In this document: positions 48,356 to 64,000 of the stretch, in pieces | Position numbering within the stretch: position 1 is the first letter of the stretch | Layout: every line of letters begins with the position of its first letter | From: Purshia tridentata | Lineage: Eukaryota; Streptophyta; Magnoliopsida; Rosales; Rosaceae | Assembly: GCA_003254885.1 (NCBI GenBank) | Contig: QANT01008300.1 | Span: forward strand, 1-64,000 | Length of the DNA stretch: 64,000 bases | Direction: 5' to 3' | Notes under the pieces: generated by a model | Seen by the model: the letters and a program-made list of their open reading frames with translations, nothing else | The model's database searches: none | Told to the model about the DNA's origin: nothing | Made by a program: the position numbers and the translations under genes

Positions 48356-50170
48356 TCTTCGATATGAGAATGAGAGGTATGCTCTGTAAAAATGACTGCT
48401 GTGTTACCCCTTTTTTTCTTCTTGCTCTCTAACCCCAATCCCCTTCTTCTCTTTGATATATCTCTGTTACGCTCAGACTCAACTTAATTCCCACATGTAT
48501 CTTTCGATTTTTTGCACTATTTATTTTTAATTTTATCTTTTTTTTTGTTCGTATATCTGAGCAAGTTCAGCTTTTTGGCTGGGTCTCGATCCCAACGACC
48601 CAGGCAAATGTATATTTCAACCTTGCGAAATAGAATTTGTCAGTAGCACTCGCCTGAATTTGACCCTCTCTGATTCTTCAGGCCCTTTTACTAGTGGCAC
48701 ATCTTTAATGTCTCCTTTTTTCTTTTTCTAATTTCTCCATAATTTATTTTCCCATTTTGTGTGTATATAATTTGGATGTAGTAATATGCAAACGCACTCT
48801 GTCCCAAAACAGTTGATGTTTTGAGGCAATTTCTTCGTTTGCAATAGTAATGGAATTCTAGTGTGCTAGAATGTCCAGCTTACTCGCCTATTTGATCTTT
48901 TACTTTGATAGGTCTCATGGGCACATGGTTGGATTACAATTACATACAAAGTTCACCTAAGCACCTCGCTCACCACTTCAATTACATACAAAATTATGCA
49001 ATTTTCTTGGAGGGCGATGAAGATCGTAACATTTCTCGATTCTGAGTATATGTTTATATACATGGACCAACCAAACAGCTTAGTATGCGCATTATGTGCG
49101 CATGCTTTTGCTACTTGATGACAGTGTTTGTGCGTGTCTGAGCCTTCTTTTTAATTCCTTTGTGTTCTTCACTTCTGCATTTCTGAATCAGGGTCTTTTC
49201 AATTTGGTGTGAATTATTAATTTTTAGAATGATGAGGCGAACTGGATTTGGTGTGGCTGTGATTACAAAGTAAATCTGAATGCTTAATTGTATTTTTATA
49301 CAATTGGGTATGACTAATAGTCTATGATAGACCCTTTTTACACCCATAGAATATGAGCCCCCAATTTTTCGTGACTTTTTAATTTAATATAAGTCTTCAT
49401 AAAAAGTCTGCATATAGCCTCCTTAGTTTGCCATTTTTAGAGCTAGCCAATCTATGTTGAAGGTTAAGCCATCAATTCATGGCAAATATATGCATGATTG
49501 TGGATTGAAGAGAATCTGGGAGACAAATGGATGTTGTATTTGACAGACCTTGGACTCGAGAAATGAAAAATACCCAATTATTTTCTAAAATAAATGAGTA
49601 AGATGATGATAAATGAAAGGTCACCTATATATCAATCGGATATTGTAATAATGGCACTGCTCATTAGTCTTCCAAACCAATGAGATTTGAAAATAACAGA
49701 AAAAATATAAATAATTTAAGTTCTAGAACAATTTTCCGAACTTGGAATAAAGTCCAAACACCTAATTTTAGAAAATTTGGCGCCACCATCAACGGTCAGA
49801 TGAAGGTGTTTGAAGTCCTGCATTGGCAGTGTGTGACTGTGTGTCCCCAAACGCGGTTCCGAGACCCAATTCAACATCTTTAAAACCCCAAACAAAAACC
49901 AACAAATCCAATATCCATAACCAACGACGCAACTCGTTTGATGGGGTTGCGGTCTTGACTCCTTCCCGCTCTGTTTTTTTCACCTCCATTCCTCAACAAA
50001 TTCCTCCATTTCCTCAAACCATTTGGCAGAAACCTCCACTTCTTATTTCCACATCTCTTAAATCTCTCTGCCTCCCAAATCTTCATCTGGGTTTTGTTCA
50101 AATTGTCTATTTTGTATTGGGTTTGATCAATTCGGACGATCCGATTAGTATATCGTGTTGGGTACATAAC
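48356..50170. other. Non-coding region downstream of the orphan promoter, to CML3
   Basis: A possible splice donor GAG|GTATGC occurs at about 48376, and a 7-bp stem (CTGGGTC/GACCCAG) at about 48579-48603. No open frame above 80 codons on the plus strand begins with ATG and looks like a protein. The last 300 bases are the likely 5' UTR of the CML3-like gene. Confidence 0.45.
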
Positions 50171-50644
50171 ATGGATCGGGCAGAACTCCGACGAGTTTTT
50201 CAGATGTTCGACCGGAACGGCGACGGACAAATCACGAAGAAGGAGCTGAGCGACTCGCTGCGCAACCTGGGCATCTTCATTCCCGACAAGGACTTGATCC
50301 AGATGATAGAGAAAATCGACGTGAACGGCGACGGGTTCGTGGACATCGACGAGTTCGGGACGCTGTACCAGAACATCATGGAGGAGAGGGACGAGGAGGA
50401 GAGAGACGAGGAAGAGGACATGAGGGAAGCGTTCAATGTGTTTGATCAAAACGGCGACGGATTCATAACGGTGGAGGAGTTGAGGTCGGTGCTGGCGTCG
50501 CTGGGGCTGAAGCAGGGGATGACATTGGAGGATTGCAAGATCATGATAAAGAAGGTGGATGTCGATGGGGATGGGAGGGTCAATTTCAAGGAGTTCAAGC
50601 AGATGATGAAAGGTGGTGGCTTTGCTGCATTGAATTCGAGTTGA
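50171..50644 (+). CDS. CML3: Calmodulin-like protein with four EF-hands, CML3 type
   Basis: A single exon encodes 157 residues with four canonical EF-hand loops: Asp14-Glu25, Asp50-Glu61, Asp92-Glu103 and Asp130-Glu141. All have Gly at loop position 6 and acidic or Asn ligands in place, so all should bind calcium. The linker between lobes is an acidic repeat, [13 protein letters not shown], slightly longer than in Arabidopsis CML3. The C terminus [15 protein letters not shown] is characteristic of the CML3/CML7 pair. It acts as a calcium sensor for unknown partners. The reading frame is open for 116 codons upstream but contains no ATG, so 50171 is the start. Confidence 0.92.
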   Translation: MDRAELRRVFQMFDRNGDGQITKKELSDSLRNLGIFIPDKDLIQMIEKIDVNGDGFVDIDEFGTLYQNIMEERDEEERDEEEDMREAFNVFDQNGDGFITVEELRSVLASLGLKQGMTLEDCKIMIKKVDVDGDGRVNFKEFKQMMKGGGFAALNSS

Positions 50645-51587
50645 CATATAATAGAGAGAGAGAGAGAGATGTGAGATATTTTTAATAGAAGAGGAGGTGC
50701 CTATAATTGTGTAGAGGTTTAGAGGCCTCTCTAGCTCATCTTTGTAAATCAATACAAATTCTTCCATTTCTTCAATTCTTTCTGGTTTTTGCTTTTTTAT
50801 CTTGGTAATCTTCATTTTAATTTGTGTTTTTCTTTTTTTATTTGTTTGATCATTTATTAATGGGTAGAGGTCATAGAGAGGAACAGTTATACCATTAGTC
50901 TATAGGTATTTTCTAATTTAAAATCATGTCATATTCAATTTATTACGTATTTATGTCAATTTTAATTTATTACAAATGAGTATGCTTAATTAATTTATTG
51001 AGAATAAATACGCTCAATTCATTTTTATATTTGTGTCTTGTCAAATGGATTAGAATACCTTACCTCAATTAAACACATAGTAGCACACACTGATCCAATC
51101 CATTTTGTACTCTTGCCATGCATGTTGTATTTAGTTCAATATGCACTTGTGTAGAGCTTGATTTATTTGGTACTCATTTGGACCATTTGGTGTTATGGGA
51201 AGGTTCAAACCGAAAAGTGAGAAGAGAGTTTTTATTTTTGGTCAACTAGCTCAATTTCAATTCACAAGGCATACTCATGTTAGCCAGGCCAACCGGTAAT
51301 TAAATTAGTAATTAAATTTGAAAGCCATAAGTTAGCGAGGCCAACTCGAAACGCCGTCGTTCTAATGCTACTTCTTGGTCGTCCAGAGCACAAAATCCAG
51401 TAGTTCCCAATTGGGGTTAATGGCAATTGGAACGAGGACATACTTGAAGCAATTCAATTGAATTCATTTTATCACTATTCTCTAGTAAGCTTCCAAAACC
51501 CGGAGTTTGAGACGATGGAATTCCAAATGCGTTAAATTCGTTTGCTTTGGGGTTCCGAAATAGACAAGTGCGTGTAGCTCATCCCCA
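50645..51587. other. Intergenic region between CML3 and CRM genes
   Basis: The first 150 or so bases, including a GA repeat at 50653-50670, are the likely CML3 3' UTR. The last 300 are the promoter and leader of the CRM gene. No other gene is seen. Confidence 0.5.
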
Positions 51588-53500
51588 ATGCAGAGACTGG
51601 TGTGGAAGAGTGTTTCTCGTTCACTGCGTCTTCTCAAATCTCATAATCAGCTCCAGATTCACAGACCCAGGTACCTCTCTTTCTCAAAACCCAAAAACTA
51701 TATATATACATATGTATGTATATTTGAAATTAGGGAGATTTTGTGATAAATACATTATACGACCTCACAATGCAGTAGCTTGGGTGATGTTGTATGCAAG
51801 GTGTTCGTTCAAAAACCTGCTTTTGGGCACTTGGTGGGTTTCACAAGGCTTTCACTGGAGGGCCACCGATGGGTGCACTCAGCTCCGTGTCTTCACACGG
51901 AGCAGAAAGCTGTGGAGCCATTGGGGAAGTCGGAAAAAGGTGCGTTTGCTGATGCCGCCGGTAATGTTCCGGTGAAGAGGAAAAAGCTCAAAGGGAAAAG
52001 AGCAGTTGTTAGGTGGCTCAAGTTCTTCAGGTTTAAGAAGAAGAAAGATTATGATAGAATGACTGCAGAAGAAAAGGTTCTCTACAAATTGAGAAAGGTA
52101 ACATTCTATATGTTAAGAATTGTATCTGGGTCCTGATTTTTATGACATTTTCTTAATGGTTTTTGACATTTCTTTCAACTCTTTTCTATGTTTGATATAC
52201 AGTCTTAGAGAGTGATGATAGTATGTACATGCATGCTAACCACTTTTATACTGGTTGCTGTTTGTTTTTTTGCAGGCTCAAAGGAAAGAGGAAAGCCTTG
52301 TTGAAGCTCTTAAGAAGATTGAGCCCAAGGAGACATCAGAGACGGCCCATGATCCAGAGATATTGACACCTGAAGAACACTTCTTCTTTTTGAAGATGGG
52401 TCTCAAGTGCAAGAATTACGTGCCCGTTGGAAGGCGAGGAATATACCAGGGTGTAATTCTGAACATGCACTTGCACTGGAAGAAACATCAAACTCTGCAG
52501 GTGGTGGTGAAGACATTCTCACCTGAGGAGGTTAAGGAGATTGCTTCTGAGCTGGCAAGATTAACCGGAGGGATTGTGCTCGGTATTCACGAAGAATACA
52601 CCATAGTTATGTATAGAGGGAAGAACTATTCTCAACCGCCAACAGAGATTATGTCGCCTAGGATCACTCTCTCCAGGAAGAAGGTTCTTCTCTCCTATAT
52701 TTTTTGTTAAATTTATGTCTTTCACGAATAACAAGGGGGATGCCTTTTAACTGCATATTTGAATTAATATTCCACATTATACATTTTGCAATTGCAAATG
52801 ATAAATGGTTCGTTGTATAATATTTAAAATCAATGCTTGAAACGTATGACATCAATTCCTTCTACGTGCTTCCTCATGCCCAGTGGTTGAAACTTCGCCC
52901 ACCATTATTTGTTCTCATTTTTCTCCTTTTGTTCTGTGTTCCTCCATACAGGCTCTGGATAAATCGAAGTATAAGGATGGCCTTCGAGCTGTAAGGAAAT
53001 ATATTCCGAAACTTGAACAAGACCTTGAGTTGCTTCGAGCACAGGCTAAAAGAAAAGCTGAAATCGAAACAGATACGATTGAAGAAACCCCAGACACTGA
53101 CATTGAGAGTGTAGACTCTGGGAGCTCTCCAAACTTCAAGCTGGAACCTTCAGATAAGCTGAAAGAACTTCTAGATAGAAGCAAGGGATGCACTGAGGAT
53201 GACCTTTCAACAGATTCAGATATGGCTTCGGATTCTGAAGATTTATCCGAAATTTTTGAAACTGACTCTGACACGGAGAATGGAGAGAAGGCAGAACGAC
53301 CTCTGTACTTAAAAGAGTTTGAAAAGTTTCCAGTCGAAAGTGATGGAGAACCTGAAGACTTTGAGGATCACCTGCGGCAAATATCTATGGACTCAAAGAA
53401 GGCTAAATTGCTGAACGAAGATGCTGACTTGCCAAATTTTGATGAGGTTGATAGGGTATTTCTGCGTGCTGCTTCACTTTTAAAGAAAAAAAGAAGATGA
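51588..53500 (+). CDS. CRM-domain RNA-binding protein, organelle targeted
   Basis: Four exons (51588-51670, 51776-52097, 52276-52683 and 52952-53500) give 453 residues. The N terminus (MQRLVWKSVSRSLRLL) is basic and amphipathic, typical of organelle import. A Lys-rich stretch at about 92-125 precedes one CRM (CRS1/YhbY) domain at about 160-260, recognised from LTPEEHFFFLKMGLKCKNYV, the GxxG-type loop VGRRGIYQG, and the closing GIHEEYTIVMYRGKNY. CRM proteins bind group II introns or ribosomal RNA in chloroplasts and mitochondria. The C-terminal half (about 330-430) is acidic and probably disordered. It matches Arabidopsis At3g25440, an uncharacterised single-CRM protein, in length and layout. 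Confidence 0.92.
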
Positions 53501-53859
53501 GACAATTGTAAATTATTTATCGTCACAATTTGATTATTAGATATTAGTTCTGCTAGTTTCTTGTTAAAGGTAATATTTGGTTGCATGAGCAAGGGTTACC
53601 TCTTGTAAATGAGAAAGAAAGCATAAAAGAAGCCTTGTGAGAAAGCAGGCAGAAATATGATTTCTTTCTGGACCTAAGCTATCAATTCCCGTATATTGAA
53701 GAATAAACACTGAACATAATGGGCACCAATATCCTCTGGTGTTTATTAAACTCTATATCGAATTGGCTAAGAGCCTAAGACCAATTAATGTAAAACTAGT
53801 GGCATCTGCATCAAGCCTCAAAAGAGAAATGTTCATTCTGAATGCTCACATTGCTGCTC

Positions 53860-54680
53860 ATTCTTAAGTTCTGTTATGTTCTTTACTATATCCTGAACGC
53901 TTACATCGGCGTTTACATCGCTCTCTCGTTGCTAAGTTCAATGGTCAGCTCCCTCATTTTCGATCCTTCTCATCCTACAAGTAATACGGTAAAAGGTATA
54001 TCATTAGAATAAAATTAAAGAAAAACAATGACACTTCACTACAGCAAGTAGTATTGTTTTGTTTTCCAAGCAGCATGCAAGAAAGTATTGCCTTAGATTG
54101 GTACCACTCGAATTAACTTCCCCTCTTATCTTAAAAGGGAAAATGAGATCCTCTCCATGGAACTTTACTTGGAGACATTAATTTGTGGTTGTGATCTTTT
54201 TATAAACTTGGTAACAACTAACAACCCACTTTTGCCCATCTCTTAAAGCTACTCTCAGCATTGCAGTACAGCCTTCTCTGGTGATAGGTGGTGGAGGAAG
54301 AACTCTATCTTCCCTGTGTACATATTTTTTTTCAGGACAAAATCTTGACCAATAACCATGTTATTCATCCGCGAATTGTTGTGATGAATGCGTACAGTAA
54401 ACCCAGTATGCCTGCCACAAGCAACATAAAATTCTCGAGCATTGTCTCTAGACTTGAACTCCATTCCAATGTATGGCTCTACTGCATTTCCTACCAAAGG
54501 TAAGCTTCCATTAGGCTGCTTTATGATCTTAACAACTTCACCTAAGCAGAAATCAATGTTCTTTGGGAACTCATCATCATCATCACCAACCAATACATGC
54601 TCATCATCATAGTTTTCAAATTGCAAACACCTGTGACTCTCATCCGAATCAAATGGTTTATAGTTAGTGTTGCTCTCCAT
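53860..54680 (-). pseudogene. Decayed short FAR1-family gene (single FAR1 DNA-binding domain)
   Basis: From an ATG at 54680 the minus strand encodes an acidic N terminus and the start of a FAR1 domain (EPYIGMEFKSRDNAREFY onward), good to about 54335. There a deletion of about 19 bases shifts the frame: the expected KKYVHREDRVLPPPPITREG continues one frame over. A duplication near 54220 (GTTGTTAGTTGTTACC) and an extra A near 54200 shift it twice more before KDHNHKLMSPSKVPWRGS. After a preserved splice acceptor (exon start 53974), DEKDRKMRELTIELSNER is followed by a 2-base loss in a GA repeat and stop codons. With at least four frame breaks it cannot make a FAR1 protein. The layout matches the short, transposase-less FAR1 proteins such as, from memory, At3g07500. 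Confidence 0.85.
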
Positions 54681-54734
54681 TGTTCCTTGTACAACAGAGT
54701 TACACAAAGCTCTACATCCATCACAACTCTGCAA

Positions 54735-55470
54735 AAAGCAAGGCCACCTAAAATTACTCCATTTTGTAGTTTATTTTTTTTTTTGAAATGACATAAACTA
54801 GTTTAAATATTAAAAAGACAACCATACCCCATATCATAAAAATGTAAATTGAGGTCAGATCATTCAGAAAAATTGAAACTTGTTCCAAATTCTTCACCAC
54901 TGTAATCTTAATTTCAACCCGTAATGCATGAAAAAATATAAGTCGCAGAAGAAATCCATACCTGACATGAGGTTTCTAACAAACCACCGTGAGTGGTACC
55001 AAAATTCAATCTTTATAACTTTTCATTTATTTTCTTGGGAAACAAACGGAAAAATGAAGGAAGATCATGCAAAAGAAGTGCACTTTAGCGTGGAATTGCA
55101 TTGCTCAGTTCTATACCCCTACAACCCCACTCTTCTTAACTTACCCATCAATTACAGCGCCCCGTTACCAAATTAAACGACTAGGACAGTGATGTCGTTA
55201 GGAATCATACAACGGTTGAGAGTAAAGAAATAAATAAAATAAGGTATGTTTTGAGGCTTTGAGGCGAAGTGGATACTGTGAGCTTTGTTGAACTTGATCC
55301 CATTTCAATTATTTACTCTTTTTTCTTCAATCCAAAAATATAAGCGTAATTATGAACAATGTGGTAGATAAAGGCTATAGCATTACACCTTTTATTGCTC
55401 ATTTTTCAATTTGTGACGTAATAAAAGAACCATGAAGCTTATGATACAATTAAAGTTTGGAGCAGGAAGG
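54735..55470. other. Region upstream of the FAR1 pseudogene
   Basis: A splice-acceptor-like TTTTTGCAG just upstream of the FAR1 remnant (about 54730-54740) suggests a former 5'-UTR intron. No gene is seen. Confidence 0.4.
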
Positions 55471-57041
55471 TGTTAAATTTCGAAATTTTCGGCGAAATTT
55501 TGCCAAAAATTTTGTTTTTTGGGGGTATGGAAATTTTAACACAACTTATTAATTTTTCGCTAAAATTTCGTCCACTACTCACATCTCAGTAAAAAACCCA
55601 AATTGATGGCTTTCTGGTTGGTTGTTGAGGTAAGGGAAGGGTACCATGAGGTCTAGCTCGATGAGAGGAAGAGATCTTGGGTGGTTTGAGGTCTCGTCGT
55701 GGCCGAAAATGAGAGATCGCCGGCCGGAAGGCATAATTGGTTTTGCGTCGCTGCGTCTTTGTAGATGGTCGAATGAGTGATCTGAAACCACCAGTGGAAA
55801 GGCGTCGACGATAGCTTTCTAACGACACCAAAATCGTTGGAATCGGAGCTCAAATGAGAAAGATATGAGTGATTAAAGTTTGGTCAAAGTAAAGGAGGAG
55901 AAAGAAAATTGCAGAGGAGAGAGAGAGCTCGGGAAGAAGAAGACTAGATCTGTTTCCTTTTTAAAATCTTTTGCCCCTATGCTTCAAATATTTGTAATTT
56001 GGGCTATGTAACTCCGATTCGCGATTCGTTTTCGCCTACATGCTCGTGAGTTCGAGTTCTATCCAGCAACGCCAAAATCATAATTTATAAAGATACTATT
56101 CAATTATTTCCTCTTAAATTCAAACTTTTATATTAAAGGTATACTCGTCTAAATTTTTAAATAAATCACCAATCAATGATCCGAGTCCAAAAAATGTTCC
56201 GATAATTCCTATGGGTTCCTCTCATCTTGTACCATTTTTTATCACCTTAACTTCAAATTTTAAGTACCCATACATACCTCATTCAATTTAATTTATATGT
56301 TTCTAAAACCTTAACTTCAAATTTTAATTACCCATACCTCATCCAATTTAATTTATATGTTTCTAAATAATTCTCAATAATTTCTATAAATATTTAATTA
56401 CTTAAATTAATTCGTCAAAAATCCTTATAACCTCAAATAAATATTTAAGAATCTCCAAACATTTATTTTGTCTCCACTCCAAGAATCTCCAAACCTTAAA
56501 TAATGCACATAACAAAAATCATAACCTCAAATAATATTCCATGAATCTTCAAAACTTGTTGTTGTCTCCAAATCAATTTAAAAAAAATTTCTTAGGTCTC
56601 ACAACTCAACTTTTCTTTAAGCTTTTTCAATCTATAACCAATAAATTAACATTCTTAATAAAATTCAATTCAAGTTATTATATGATTATTTATATTTAAT
56701 TTATGATTCAAAATTATAGTATAAATAAAACTAAGGTATTTATTCAATAAACATATGTAATTATTAATTAGTGAACCATTTTTTGTACAATATTTGTCTC
56801 CAGCGCGCATTATATTCATTTTATATCACATGAAACCAATTATATAATTTGGTTTCTTCAATGTTTTTTATCAAAGTAGTAGATAATATGTTAAATAAAT
56901 ATATGGTAAAGTATCATTCAAAATTTCCGCATTTTAATAGTAATTTCCGTCATTTCCGTTTAATTTATGTCGAAATTTAAAATTTTTTGAAATTTCCATC
57001 GAAATTTCCATCGAAAATTTCAACATAACCGAAATTTAACT
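55471..57041. repeat. AT-rich element-like block with inverted ends
   Basis: The left edge contains GTTAAATTTCGAAATTTTCG and the complement of the right edge contains GTTAAATTTCGGTTATG followed by GAAATTTTCGATGG. Both are built from GAAATTTC words, so the block looks like an old terminal-inverted-repeat element or a solo fragment. No matching target duplication is visible at the flanks. No protein is encoded; frames near 55579-55853 are short and overlapping. Confidence 0.45.
56244..56367 (+). repeat. Two-copy direct repeat, about 64 bp
   Basis: The segment beginning ACCTTAACTTCAAATTTTAA at 56244 recurs at 56308, and both copies end with TTTAATTTATATGTTTCTAA. The second copy lacks four bases of the CATACATACC word. 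It is a simple tandem duplication inside the AT-rich block. Confidence 0.85.
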
Positions 57042-57776
57042 CTTTGCATGTGTGTAAGGAGAAGAAATTAGTAATATTGTTCCTACTTAAATCATTACAA
57101 CTTAAATGTGATTTTATGTTTATTGTTTCAAATGCATGTTGACATGTTGTTTTCATATTGTATTTTTGTCTTTCATAAATAATAATAGTTTTTTTCTTTA
57201 ATCTCGATGGATGTATTGTATATGGCAATTTCACTAAAACAACATGCATTGTCAAGTGGGAAGGAAAACGAACCATGCAAGCACTATCATATTATTTTTC
57301 ATGGATAGGGGGCTTCAATTAATTTATATACGAAATGTTCCAGTTACAAGCCATTTTATTCAAAGAGAGCATGTTTTACAGAGATATCCAATCAGTTCCT
57401 AATGAATTAGGCTCAGATACATTCACCATCAGACACCAAGGCCATAAACAAGAGACATTCCCCCACAAAAGCACACTAAAAGAAAATTGAATTCAGGTAA
57501 ATTAAGGCCATTAGTCTTCATTTCAACCACAAATTTCACAGCTAGACTAAACTCTCAATATCAACAATTACTTTAATGTACTCAAGCATGTAACACCTAT
57601 AGCAGAATATAGCCTAAAATACACTGCAACCTGTGAGTGTAACTTGATCACCCAGTTCCAATGGTTCAGCTCAAGACCAAATAAGATCATAGTCACCACT
57701 TTATTTTCGTCATTATCAAAACAGTTACCCGGTTGAGTAATGCATAATGAAGATTTAGGATTTCAATTCTGTCAAA
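57042..57776. other. ABCC gene 3' flank
   Basis: The stretch at about 57340-57776 is the likely 3' UTR of the minus-strand ABCC gene. The rest is AT-rich without a gene. Confidence 0.45.
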
Positions 57777-63493
<5,717 letters not shown>

Positions 63494-64000
63494 GATTTGT
63501 GGAGCTTTTTGTTTAGGGGTTTCTGAAATTCTGGGAGATGGGTGTGTTTGAATAGGCTGTGTTGTGTATTGAAATGAAGGATTTTTTATTGTATATAATA
63601 TAAGTGAGAAAGTCAGTCAGTCAGAGAAAGTTTTTCTCGTGTGTTGTCCAGAGTGTAAGTCAAAGGTGGCCTCTTCCTTGGGCGTAGGATAACGTGGTGA
63701 GCAAGACTCACATGACGGAGAGAACTATGAATGCTATGCAAATTGCAAAATGACACAGGAAAATGTTGGCTTCTAATTTACAATGAAAAAAAAAAAAAAA
63801 GACTTCTTTTCCGGGAGGGATGTGAACTGGACTGAAAAAGAGATCATAGAACAGTGATAGGTAAAAAGGTTGGAGACCATGCCATAAAAAATATATATGC
63901 TACGCTTTGGCACCCAGCCAGGTGAACGCCGTGCCAATTGGCTCTTCTAATTTTCGTTTTGTTTCTTTCCAATTGATAAGGTTTCTCTTTCTCCTCCTAC
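63494..64000 (-). promoter_or_regulatory. ABCC gene leader and promoter
   Basis: Reading on the minus strand, a TATA-like TATTATATAC lies at 63591-63600, about 100 bases before the ATG. A W-box core TTGACT (complement of 63658-63663) lies further upstream, a WRKY site common in stress-induced transporter genes. The window ends before any upstream gene is reached. Confidence 0.4.

Noticed and set aside
49823-50170. 116-codon in-frame extension upstream of CML3 with a hydrophobic stretch, as in membrane-anchored CML4/5
   Set aside because: There is no ATG in the extension; the first in-frame ATG is at 50171, where the CML3 family normally starts.
49880-50815. Minus-strand frame of 311 codons
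   Set aside because: It is the complement of the CML3 coding region. Its codons mirror the EF-hand repeats, and it has no recognisable domain.
55579-55853. Three overlapping minus-strand frames of 66-81 codons
   Set aside because: They are overlapping registers of the same AT-rich element-like block and match no protein.

Overview
The window is nuclear DNA from a flowering plant, a eudicot. The genes have many short AT-rich introns with GT-AG borders, intergenic DNA is AT-rich, small inverted-repeat (MITE-like) elements are common, and the proteins are plant-specific: a BASS plastid transporter, SKU5-like cupredoxin, SCPL, CRM, DUF538 and ABCC. It resembles a rosid, possibly Rosaceae, but the sequence alone does not fix the genus. 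I found no prokaryotic, viral or organellar segment.

Layout from left to right: a gene-poor start (1-2758); a BASS3-type transporter (minus, 2759-5827) with a 420-bp inverted-repeat element in its last intron; an intergenic stretch with a 617-bp inverted-repeat element; a DUF538 gene (minus, 9925-10575); a 4.5-kb divergent spacer with a 935-bp inverted-repeat element and a 500-bp near-complete palindrome; an SKS3-like gene (plus, 15079-18979); an SCPL20/21-like serine carboxypeptidase (plus, 20739-24362); CDT1 (plus, 25353-28472) behind a promoter with two E2F sites and five site II elements; and a ZRF1/zuotin DnaJ-SANT gene (minus, 29626-31593) with a 5'-UTR intron. A non-autonomous hAT element with an exact 8-bp target duplication follows (32810-33917). 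Next come a PARN-like gene without the first two catalytic acids (plus, 34251-37395), a plastid-type FAD oxidoreductase (plus, 37988-40667), a 9-lipoxygenase-like gene (minus, 40963-44451), the complex-I ferredoxin C1-FDX (plus, 45667-46143), a promoter-like cluster with no coding region (48179-48355), a CML3-like calmodulin (plus, 50171-50644), a CRM-domain RNA-binding gene (plus, 51588-53500), a decayed short FAR1-family gene (minus, 53860-54680), an element-like AT-rich stretch, and a full-length ABCC transporter (minus, 57777-63493).

The genes are independent eukaryotic transcription units, not a pathway cluster. Twelve protein-coding genes could be joined into complete reading frames across all their splice sites without a break. 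From memory of Arabidopsis locus names, the content matches three separate Arabidopsis neighbourhoods (At3g25410-25440, At5g48440-48450 and At3g07480-07500), so this looks like a conserved ancestral block that was split and thinned in Arabidopsis. I found no convincing new multi-gene system. The most interesting items are the palindromic element, the dated-looking FAR1 pseudogene, the repeats flanking CDT1, the orphan promoter, the uORF overlapping the CDT1 start, and the catalytically depleted PARN-like nuclease.
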